Assembly (NCBI GenBank): GCA_028565635.1 | Contig: JAOXYB010051590.1 | Location: 1 to 11,636 of the forward strand | Source: Phoronis ovalis | Taxonomy: Eukaryota > Phoronida > Phoronidae | Length of the DNA: 11,636 bases | Direction: 5' to 3' | Shown here: one piece after another, positions 1 to 7,214 of the stretch | How positions within the stretch are numbered: the stretch's first letter is position 1 | How the letters are laid out: the number at the start of each line of letters is the position of its first letter | Position numbers and translations under genes: made by a program | Notes under the pieces: generated by a model | Seen by the model: the letters and a program-made list of their open reading frames with translations, nothing else | Told to the model about the DNA's origin: nothing | The model's database searches: none

Positions 1-529
1 ACTACCGAAAGCCAAAATTTTGGATTGGGTTCCGCGGCACATCCCCGTAGTCAAAAAACCTTGAGTACCCCCCCGGGGTACAAGTACATGCGCATTTTTG
101 TAACATTATGCTTTAGTGCTACATGCAATTTACTGTTTTCTTTTTGTCTAAAAGCATTACACTGTATAGGAGAAAGAATATGTGGAGGAAAATGCTAGAT
201 GAAGAACAGTGTTGTCCTACAATAGTAGTAATGCTAACTGTGGGACCGTCAGCTGAGTATGGCATATTAGTCAAGTTCTACATGTGGACATATCTCTGCG
301 AATTCACTTGGATCAGAAAGTAGAAAAGTATGAATTAAATATAAGAGAAGTTTCTGAATTATGACAACGCAATGTATATTTGTCAAAAAAAGGTATAATT
401 TTATTGGATTGCATTGTTCGAACTTGTAACAGTTTGTGATGATTAATTTCGGCAGCTTTACGTTAGCAAATCGTCTGTCATTAAAATGTTCTTGAAGATC
501 ATCAAAACAACCTTTTTTAAGCAAATATC
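1..529. other. Non-coding AT-rich stretch
   Basis: I see no supported gene here. The short open frames at 123-323 (+) and 267-524 (-) have no recognisable motif, low-complexity composition and no splice or start context. A GC-rich palindrome sits at 60-84 and is listed separately. Confidence 0.5.
60..84. repeat. GC-rich imperfect palindrome
   Basis: The two arms CTTGAGTACCCC and GGGGTACAAG are reverse complements apart from one unpaired A/G position, and they flank a short C run. The palindrome stands out in an AT-rich background. It could be the tip of a dispersed repeat running off the left edge of the window. No function can be assigned. Confidence 0.5.
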
Positions 530-690
530 ATTATTTTGCAACATTTCAAGCACTTTCAGAAATTTGACCTTTGACCTCGAGGTCAGCAATGGTATACGCT
601 ACACCTTAGGTACCATGTCCATAACTGCAAGTCTTCGAGATATAGCTTGGTGAAAATTGGAAGATCAATAAATAAATTGAAAACATGCCA
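530..690. repeat. Dispersed TGACCT-rich repeat, copy 1
   Basis: This block shares an ordered set of motifs with 770-945. These are a TTTCAAGCA/TTTTGAGCA lead-in, the 13-mer TGACCTTTGACCT (565-577), a GGTCAGCAAT/GGTCAACAAT segment, a diverged stretch ending in a TCTTC(G/A)AG element, and TG(G/C)TGAAAATTGGAAGA. This copy also has the perfect 14-base palindrome TGACCTCGAGGTCA (572-585). From memory, similar sequences with the phrase TGAAAATTGGA and TGACCT multimers are abundant in bivalve genomes. That was not checked. The open frame at 606-815 (-) is a shadow inside the repeat. Confidence 0.6.
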
Positions 691-769
691 AAAAATAAAA
701 AACACCTTTTAGTACTGAAATATTCCCAAAGGTCATGAAACTTACTTTGTTGTAACATGAAACCTTCAT

Positions 770-945
770 TTTTGAACATTTTGAGCAATTTTAAACAATG
801 ACCTTTGACCTCCAAATGATCCTTTTGACATCAAGGTCAACAATGACCTACCCCAGGGATGTCACACTTCAAGTACCAAGTTCCTAGCTGTAACAGTCTT
901 CAAGTTATACTGTACCTTGCTGAAAATTGGAAGAAGAAGAAAGAA
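770..945. repeat. Dispersed TGACCT-rich repeat, copy 2
   Basis: This is the second copy of the 530-690 unit, offset by roughly 235 bases. It carries TGACCTTTGACCT at 799-811, AGGTCA at 834-839 and TGACCT at 844-849, then TCTTCAAGTTATACTG and TGCTGAAAATTGGAAGA. It is slightly longer than copy 1 because of an insertion between the two half-site clusters. The divergence between copies suggests an old duplication, or two members of the same repeat family inserted side by side. Confidence 0.6.
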
Positions 946-2459
946 ATGATACAAAATCAATAGGCTTGCTTTCTTATAAATAGGAGCATCCTTACATGTA
1001 AATATACTATTCATACATTGCATAAAGAACTGCATTCTTCAGGTGTGCAGACTTGCTGTTATTGTAGTTCAGAAACCATGTAAACTTTAAGTATGCATGC
1101 ATAATATGGGTGCATAATAACTGAAGTAATGCTTCATTTAAAAAGTAATAAATGGTTTTATTTTGTTATTCTTAAAACTGTTTTTAAATTCTTGGATCCT
1201 AACAGAATGCAAGAACCAGATTTAACATCTGATACTGACATACTAAAATGCATACAACATCACATGAATTAAGTAGGATGGAAGACTTCTTGAACAATAC
1301 AATTTGCTTACAAACTGCTTAGCATATATAATGAGCAACAAAGTAGGTATTAGATGACACATAAATGGAATCATGCAAAAGAAAGGTCAGAGTTTGTTAC
1401 TCAAATCTCTATCAACTAACATTTCAACTGTTAATCTAAGCAATACTGGACTGTTCATCCTTGAATTTGTTCATTTATTTAATACCTTTTTGATATGATT
1501 TCTTGCTCAACTGCTTTACACATAATTTTAGAGGAAGTTGAATAAAAATACTTCTAATAATTAAACAAGCTACATGTATATGTAGTAAAGTTAATCTTAA
1601 AAGTTCATGAAAAGAAGACTATTTACATGCACCAGGTAGCTTATCCATAAAGAACTAAACAGGCCCCACAATTATGGGTGTTTTAAGATTAATTGTGCAT
1701 GAACAATTTTGCTAGTCCACCTAGTGCATATAATCAGCCTTAGTTTTTTAAATAGTACTTTTTACAAACATTTAACCAAAACAACTCTGTTACATATTTG
1801 GCTTTCCTTTAATGTTAGTATGTAAGACACTAATTCATGTCCGTTTGCCAGTCGGTCTGCGTCACATTGTAACTGGAAAAAAGTGGATGCTAAGGTGTGT
1901 GGGTTTCATGTAAATAAAAACATGTCATTTCATTTACATGCATTTGGTAATGCTTCACAGTCATTAAACTTGAGGAATAGCATGGTTCCAGCTTGTTATG
2001 TATATAATGCTTATCAAGATTTGATCTAGTTTTATGTATTATCAACCAACCAGAATAAAGGTAGTGTTACTATCAATGAAGCCTGGCTTTGAAGCCAACT
2101 GTGTTTGTTATTTCTTGTTAAGTTACCTCATATGTATTATCTGTAATCACCATCAAAAATAAAACTGATGTCAATAACATTTGAACTTAAAGGCAATGAT
2201 TGATGATGTGGCTGATCATATGAACCCAGACCCTGCATGATGAATCTCAACCGTATTATATCATCATGATTCCCTAATAGAACAGAACAGATCTCCGGCA
2301 ACACTATAAAAGTTTTAACCGATATTGCTAACTATTGATATCAACTCCAACATATGCCTACAAATTGGGGCTAGAAATTATTAACTAGTACATATTACTA
2401 TTGAAGGTTATCTATTCAGGGCCATAGATTTATATACTCTACAATTGCTGATCAGAAAA
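946..2459. other. Long non-coding stretch
   Basis: I see no gene, RNA gene or clear repeat in these 1.5 kb. The sequence is AT-rich, every reading frame is closed at short intervals, and there are no recognisable protein motifs. One weak candidate is a splice-acceptor-like CTAACAG at 1199-1205 followed by a 22-codon open frame, which is too short to support a call. Confidence 0.5.
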
Positions 2460-2854
2460 CTGCACATATTTATAAATCTTGACTAGTTCTTGCCTTTTAC
2501 TCTTCGTGATAAGATATCAAAGGAGTTACAAAGGCTGGATATACTGCTGGTATTTTTGTGAAGACACTGTTTTCAAACTGGGCTGCATCGACCATTCCAG
2601 TACGAAAACAGGATGGAAGTGTTTATTGATGGTGATTATTGTACAAGAAAATCATAATACAAGAAATTCACTATTAGTCCAACTTCACCTGTAGCAGAAT
2701 ATCCACTACTGTACCTAGGGTTCAGGAACTGTTTTCTAATTTGAATGGGGGACAGAAGCTTTTAAAATTAGATCTCTCACATGCATATCAACAAGTAGCA
2801 TAAGATGATGAATCTAAGGAATATGTCAAAATAAATACACATCAGGGACTGCAT
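2460..2854 (+). pseudogene. Ty3/gypsy reverse transcriptase fragment (degenerate)
   Basis: This is a broken piece of the fingers and palm of a Ty3/gypsy-type retrotransposon reverse transcriptase. The motifs come in the right order but in shifting frames. PFTLRDKISKELQRLD lies at 2493-2540 (frame 3). Next comes NWAASTIPVRKQDGSVY at 2576-2626 (frame 2), the equivalent of the DWAAPIVPV..KQDG segment. LFSNLNGGQKLLKLDL plus SHAYQQV follows at 2729-2800, including the KLDLSHAY box that carries the first catalytic Asp. KEYVKINTHQG ends the match at about 2848. Stops occur at 2559, 2627 and 2801, and at least two frameshifts are present. The YVDD box, RNase H, protease and integrase are absent. The match stops exactly where a tRNA-like module begins. 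Assignment to Ty3/gypsy rests on motif recognition and is fairly secure, but the exact clade is not. Confidence 0.8.
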
Positions 2855-2927
2855 TGCTGTGGTGGTATAGTGGTTAGCACATCCGGCTTTCAAGCAAAAG
2901 GTTTGTTCAAATCCCGATACTGGCATG
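2855..2927 (+). repeat. tRNA-derived SINE-like head (Glu/Asp-like)
   Basis: An A box (TGGTATAGTGG, 2863-2873) and a B box (TGTTCAAATCC, 2904-2914) are spaced as in RNA polymerase III type 2 promoters. The intervening GGTTAGCAC and CTTTCAA segments resemble the D arm and anticodon loop of a tRNA-Glu(TTC) or tRNA-Asp. The anticodon, T and acceptor stems do not pair properly, so this is not a working tRNA. It is best read as the 5' head of a tRNA-derived SINE or a tRNA pseudogene. Its body and 3' end cannot be fixed. The open frame at 2870-3127 is incidental. Confidence 0.55.
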
Positions 2928-3618
2928 AAAAAGGTGTAAAAAAATGGCTCACAACATTCGGGACTGTCGGTGAATTTAGCAATTTGGTATCTCTGCTGTT
3001 AGCTTTTTCACCAGAGGGCTACAGGGGTCAACTATTTTTATTTATTTATTTTAGCCTATTTCTTCTGATTAGTGTTTATTATCGGGATATAAATGACAGA
3101 AATATGGTATCTGCAACACTAACTTAGATTCTACAGGCAAGATTTTGCATTTTGGTATCTCTACCGATAGCATTACTGAGTTGAAATCAGGTATCGCTAC
3201 TGAAATGGTCTTGGAGGCCCGACCCAGCTGACCACCCTCCCCCATCTCAATGTATGGAAGTCATATACCAGGTTTACAGCTAGGGTAATTCAAGAAATTA
3301 AGATTCGTAGTCGAGTATCACTATAGGGAATACATCAGATTCCTGTCAAGAAAAGAATATCAACAGCAAGTATTTGTATTGAATTTCCAAAAGCGTAATA
3401 TTTTTCTTAAAATAAATAAGATTACATGATTAGAAATAAAACTGAACTACGGAATCTGACAGACACCATGGGGGTTCAAATTAATTTCATTTTGCTATAC
3501 CTGAAAACCAGTTTTATTGTTTATGCCGAGAAGACGTGACATCTTGATATATAACTTCTGTATGCATTTATTGATATTGACAGGTACATTACTTTTATCA
3601 ATGCAATTATAATTGCAG
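2928..3618. other. Non-coding stretch with a recurring GGTATCTCT motif
   Basis: No gene is visible. An 18-base motif beginning GGTATCTCT occurs at 2986-3003 and 3154-3171 with three mismatches, and a shorter relative (GGTATCGCTACTG) begins at about 3190. These may belong to the body of the SINE-like element that starts at 2855 or to another dispersed repeat. The open frame at 3521-3817 (-) is antisense to the exon at 3619-3783 and is rejected. Confidence 0.4.
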
Positions 3619-3783
3619 ATCTTCTAATCAAGAACAATATACAGAGAGCTATGTAGTTTTTTGCGAGAACATCATCAAAAAGAGGATCATCAATGACAGT
3701 GAGATCATTAGTATGACCAAAATAGTAGATCTGTTCAGGCGTCAAGTTATGAAACAGGAGAGGATTGATGCCTCTGGTTATAG
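3619..3783 (+). pseudogene. Upstream exon of uncharacterised expanded-family gene
   Basis: This 165-base exon is preceded by an acceptor (AATTGCAG, ending 3618) and followed by a donor (AG|GTGGGT at 3784). It is fully open in frame 2 and contains SYVVFCENIIKKRII, then ISMTKIVDLFRRQV, then RIDASGYR. The last two bases (AG) join the first base (A) of the next exon at 4162 to make an Arg codon, so the frame continues as GYR|TDKLKKRLLRDFP. An intact open frame, correct splice sites and matching phase together make this a convincing exon. From memory, homologous segments occur upstream of the VWDNIDFGEE-type domain in multicopy uncharacterised invertebrate proteins. The function is unknown. It is called a pseudogene because downstream exons are broken. 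No upstream exon or promoter was found. Confidence 0.7.
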
Positions 3784-4161
3784 GTGGGTCCAGCATCACA
3801 TGACACAGCTGCTGCATAATATATTAGGAGGGAGACATATTTAGTAGTAATTTCTTTACTACAGTTGGCATATTTCATAGCAGTTGGCATATTTCATGTA
3901 TTCTATAGCAAATATTGCATGGCACTATAAAATGGTAATAATACTATCATTTACAATTACCATGACCAGAGGCTTAGTGTGACAGTATCATATAAGAGCA
4001 CTCCAATTTTTCAAAATTCTTTTTCTTTTTGACTATTTTGTTAATCAGCATAAACAATGCAAATTTGAGCGGCCTTTGTTAATACAGGAATGTATTTCAG
4101 CAGGAGCAGAGAAATAAATTAAATGTTTTATTTTACTGTATTTTGCTTCTTACTTTTTCAG
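3784..4161 (+). other. GT-AG intron of the 3619/4162 gene
   Basis: The intron has GTGGGT at its 5' end and a clear polypyrimidine tract with CAG (CTTCTTACTTTTTCAG) at its 3' end. Its length is 378 bases. It separates two exons whose phases match exactly. A 19-base tandem duplication lies inside at 3862-3897. Confidence 0.7.
3862..3897. repeat. 19-base tandem duplication
   Basis: The unit CAGTTGGCATATTTCATAG (3862-3880) is followed directly by a second copy that is identical over 17 bases (3881-3897). It lies within the intron and looks like a recent slippage or duplication event. It has no evident function. Confidence 0.85.
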
Positions 4162-5074
4162 AACTGATAAACTGAAAAAGAGGCTATTACGTGATTTTCC
4201 ACAGCTACTGTTTCATCGTCCTTTCCAGAGGAACCAGAGTGAAACAGTTTTTGCTGAGTCCCTGTCACGTTCATCTCTACTTCACAAGGTACCAATGTCA
4301 GAGGGTGAAACAACAACAACAGCAACTGAAACTGACGATGATTATGAATTAGATAAACCAGCTGCTGAAGCTACTCAAGTCTTGTTTAATGCTGGCATAA
4401 CTGTTCAATATGCTCTTAGAGATACTCCTGGAATGACTGCTCCATGGCCACCAACGTCTTCTGATTTCAATGTTGATGCATGTAAAGAAGGGGTCCCTGT
4501 GGAACTTTTTAATTTACTATCATGGTGCATAGGTGCTTCAGATGAACCGACACTTACCGATTTGGTGAATGTTCCTAGTGATAATCAACTGAAATTGTTG
4601 TCAATTTGTCAAGACATTGTTTACCTCGCATCAAAAGGTAGGAAACAGACAGCAAAATATCTTGCACTTGGACTCACAGTGTGTCATCTAACAGGCTCAC
4701 ACCATTTGTTGAATCTTCTAAATAAACTTGGACATTGTGCATCACCCTCCACTATTGTTGGTTTTGAAACAAGTCAAGCTCTGCTTCAGCTTACAGCTGG
4801 TCAAAGTATACCAAGTGGTTTTGCTAAAAAGGTGCCAACTATCATGGTATGGGACAACATAGATTTTGGGGAAGAGACCTTAACTGGAGCTGGCACAACA
4901 CATCATACCAATGGCATTATGGTTCAAAGCAGCATCCATGAATCAAGATATGATCGGTCTCAATGAACAATAAAGAAAGGCGTACGTCTTTTAAATCCAT
5001 CACCTGTAGTACTGCAACAATACTATCTACAGAAGAGACAGGGTCCACAAAATCTTGATGCTAGTCCTGATTAG
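4162..5074 (+). pseudogene. Main exon, DUF6589-like (?) uncharacterised family
   Basis: This frame is open from the acceptor at 4161 to TGA at 4964, giving 267 codons, and reads on in the same frame to TAG at 5072. The segment upstream of the ATG at 4295 is coding too (TDKLKKRLLRDFPQLLFHRP), so 4295 is probably an internal Met. Counting from that Met, residues 5-20 are a Thr/acidic linker. Residues 69-91 (VELFNLLSWC, ASDEPTLTDL) and 98-112 (LKLLSICQDIVYLAS) are conserved-looking helical blocks, and LALGLTVCHLTGS follows. Residues 185-205 hold VWDNIDFGEETLTG followed by TTHHTNG. I recall near-identical blocks in multicopy uncharacterised mollusc and cnidarian proteins. The DNI(N/D)F-type motif followed by NG also resembles fungal DUF6589 transposon proteins, which is inference only. 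TGA 4964 could derive from CGA by C-to-T change, and the reading beyond it is basic and plausible. The function is unknown. Confidence 0.7.
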
Positions 5075-5286
5075 TACATGTATATAAAAATTACTTACTA
5101 CACTATCGCCTAGTCTTCTCCACAGTTTACACATGACCGCAAACTATGGCATAATTATTAATGTTCACGAATTGTCTCGCTCAAGGACGATATTTCCTGT
5201 CAATGCAAGTTAATATGTGAAATAAATATCCTCCTTTAAAGTATAAATATTATGAAATTCAAATTAATTATTTCTACCCTTTGCAG
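5075..5286 (+). other. Presumed intron before the 5287 coding stretch
   Basis: A good acceptor (ATTTCTACCCTTTGCAG) ends at 5286. The donor is less clear, with a TAGTACAT at the end of the preceding frame as one option. No coding motif is seen inside. Confidence 0.4.
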
Positions 5287-6463
5287 GTGGTTATTGGTAA
5301 CGTTGTTAACACGTGTCACAAGCAGCCCATTAAAGAAGGCGACATGCGTCTCCTGGAAGTAACCAATTATAGCAGCATGTGGCCACAAGTGGGACAGGAA
5401 TAAGAGATAAAAGAGGTTACCATTCTGATAAAATGGTACGGAGGAGCTCTAACAAGACCGTTTCAGGTACACAACATTCCTGTTCCTGGAGAAAAAGGAA
5501 AGTAAGAACCATGTGTTGAAGCTAAATTTGTATCTGTTAATCTCTATGGGCTCGATCACAAAACAATTCAATGAGGGCTTGATCATTGTCCAAGTTTGCC
5601 ACCTGGTCTCACTGATGAGTACTTCCAATATTTAGCAGGTATTTACCTGTTTTCTGTGTTGGCTCCACTTGTAAGTCATTCATCAGTTGGATATTTTAGT
5701 CGGAGAAAACTAATGGGTATGAAATCTTTGAGAGATGATGACATTCGATTCACAGTTGATCATCCAAACTTCACTTTTTCATGCTGTCTGAAAACCACTG
5801 ATGATGGAATTGTGTACCCTGCTGACTTAATGGATCAAGATTATAGTAAATTTATAACGCCAATAAGCCAACTTATCCCTTAGACCATAGCTTCAGAGTT
5901 TTAAGCTTGGGTGGGTATTCACCCATCATATGAATGATCTCATTTTGGTTGTGCAAAGATTTAGACAAGAACACCCTTTAAGAGAAGATATTAACAGAAC
6001 TGATAGGCAGAACTGGACAAGTGCTCAAAGACTTATTTCCTAAAGATAGAGAATGTCTTCTTCACATTGAGAATGGCAATAGAGGGCAACCACAAGATAC
6101 AGCAGGCATAAGGGTCCATCTTGAAATATGCTGGATGCACGTTGAGATCTTTCTCATTTCCTGCCACATTTAAGGAGAGAATTAAATACGAAAGCTATGT
6201 TCCCAACTTTCTACATGTTTGGAGAAGATGGATGTATATTACTGGTGACCTATTAAACCTTAAAGCAGAATTTCATCACTAGAGAGTGCTTCCAGGATGT
6301 TATCCTAAGTTGCTATTTTGCTGTATTGTACAGAAATGCATGCCGTGACTTCACTCCTAACCAGAAGATAACTCTATTTAAAACAGGAACGGACTGTTGT
6401 ATAAATATGGTTCTGTATATTTTTTGTAATACAGTATGTAATATGTATAAAATGTTAAGATGA
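5287..6463 (+). pseudogene. Large degenerate exon, same uncharacterised gene
   Basis: After an acceptor at 5286, frame 1 runs for about 198 codons to TAG 5881, interrupted only by TAA 5401, TAA 5503 and TGA 5572. Motifs in it include EVTNYSSMWPQVGQE, FVSVNLYGLDHKTIQ, LTDEYFQYLAGIYLFSVLAP, RRKLMGMKSLRDDDIRFTVD, HPNFTFSCCLKT and YPADLMDQDYSKFITPI. Coding then hops frames: DHSFRVLSLGGYSPII (from 5883), then NDLILVVQRFRQEHPLRED and INRTDRQNWTSAQRL (to 6040). VLKDLFPKD and HLEICWMHVEIFL follow to about 6155. ATFKERIKYESYVPNFLHVW lies at about 6163-6222, and ECFQDVILSCYFAVLYRNAC with KTGTDCC closes the series before TGA 6461. From memory, HPLRED-NRTDRQNW, CFQD...SCHFAVL and TGTDCCE segments occur in this order in expanded uncharacterised invertebrate proteins. 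Linkage to exon 4162 is inferred from order, strand and spacing. It is clearly non-functional as it stands. Confidence 0.65.
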
Positions 6464-6576
6464 AAGGAAAAGTGTACAGTACTGTTCCAGGTGAAATTGG
6501 GATGCAAAAAAAACGTCGCATAAAAAAACATCGTTTTGCCTTTTGGTACATACATATTTGCTTTTTAATTATTTAG

Positions 6577-7054
6577 GTTTCCAACATTACTCCCATACAC
6601 AACGCCGCTGGAACTGTAAGCTTTAGGTGAAGAGGTTACAGATTTCAAGCTCTTAAAAGAGGAAGCATTCCCAGAACAAGCACGGGAAAAGGCGTCTATC
6701 TCAACATCTGAGCCAGCATCTACATCCTACCGGCTTGATGTTTTGTGGAATGGTATAGGTGAAATAAAGCGGTTTGATGGGCAACAAAGATTTCCAAAGC
6801 TATTCCAGATTGCCAAGCTTATTTTGTCTACACCACATTCTAATGCTGAGGAGGAACGTGTTTTCTCTATGGCTCATAAAAACAAAACCTGTTTTCGGCC
6901 AAACCTGGACCCTGAGGAAATTCTACGCAGCTTAATTACAATGAAGATGGAGTTTGGCAATGAACCAGTACACAAAATGAAATTTCCAAGCTCACTTCTA
7001 AAATCTGCAAAACAGGCAACAAGGTTGTATAATGAAAGCAAATGCAATAAATAG
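6577..7054 (+). pseudogene. hAT transposase C-terminal dimerisation exon (copy A)
   Basis: This is the last exon of a hAT-superfamily transposase. It starts after an acceptor-like TTTTTAATTATTTAG and runs to TAG 7052. It opens with FPTLLPYTTPLEL, meets an in-frame TAA at 6617, then continues LGEEVTDFKLLKEEAFP and YRLDVLWNGIGEIK. The dimerisation (hATC) core is FPKLFQIAKLILSTPHSNAE followed by EERVFSMAHKNKT and FRPNLDPEEILRSLITMKME. The HSNAEEERVFS block is diagnostic of the family. After the single TAA, 144 codons are uninterrupted. The BED finger, the RNase H-like catalytic domain and its DDE residues are not found upstream, so this is a terminal fragment. It may be an independent insertion next to the 3.6-6.5 kb gene or a captured exon of it. 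I favour the former. Confidence 0.8.
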
Positions 7055-7089
7055 TGACGCTTTCTCAAGATTGTTACAATTCTGGTAAA

Positions 7090-7214
7090 AGAAACTACAA
7101 AGAGCAGATAAATTATACTTATTTTACAATCTATCTGCCCTTTGCTGTAGTTTCTTGAGATGCTATATTGGTGAAACACTCACTACAATTTGTCTGCTCT
7201 TTGCTGTAGTTTCT
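7090..7214. repeat. Hairpin plus direct repeat cluster 3' of the hAT exon
   Basis: Arm A (7090-7110, AGAAACTACAAAGAGCAGATA) is the reverse complement of arm B (7132-7155) except for one mismatch and a 3-base CTG insertion. The loop is 21 bases. Arm B is repeated in direct orientation as arm C (7191-7214) with two differences in 24. It lies 35 bases after the hAT stop codon, so it could be the subterminal repeats of that element, a MITE remnant, or a transcribed hairpin. Confidence 0.75.

Noticed and set aside
123-815. Small open frames at 123-323 (+), 267-524 (-) and 606-815 (-)
   Set aside because: They have no protein motif, overlap on opposite strands, and the last lies inside the TGACCT-rich repeat.
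2479-2694. 71-codon open frame on +
   Set aside because: It runs out of frame with the recognisable reverse transcriptase motifs in the same bases, so it is a shadow of the decayed gene.
2855-2927. A functional tRNA-Glu or tRNA-Asp gene
   Set aside because: A and B boxes fit, but the anticodon, T and acceptor stems have several mismatches, so a working tRNA is unlikely. SINE head or tRNA pseudogene is preferred.
3521-3817. 98-codon open frame on the minus strand
   Set aside because: It is antisense to exon 3619-3783, whose splice sites and phase support the + strand.
6313-6555. 80-codon open frame on the minus strand
   Set aside because: The + strand carries the CFQDVILSC and TGTDCC family motifs here, while the minus frame is hydrophobic low-complexity sequence.
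3619-7054. One single intact gene joining the WDNIDF exon to the hAT dimerisation exon
   Set aside because: There are many stops and frame changes between 4964 and 6619, and I know of no family joining TGTDCC directly to a hATC domain. Adjacency alone is not enough.
6874-7179. 101-codon open frame on the minus strand
   Set aside because: It is antisense to the hAT dimerisation exon and the hairpin repeat.
7090-7214. CRISPR-like or microRNA locus
   Set aside because: There are only two direct copies plus one inverted arm in a eukaryotic context. A microRNA would need small-RNA evidence, and a transposon-associated repeat is simpler.
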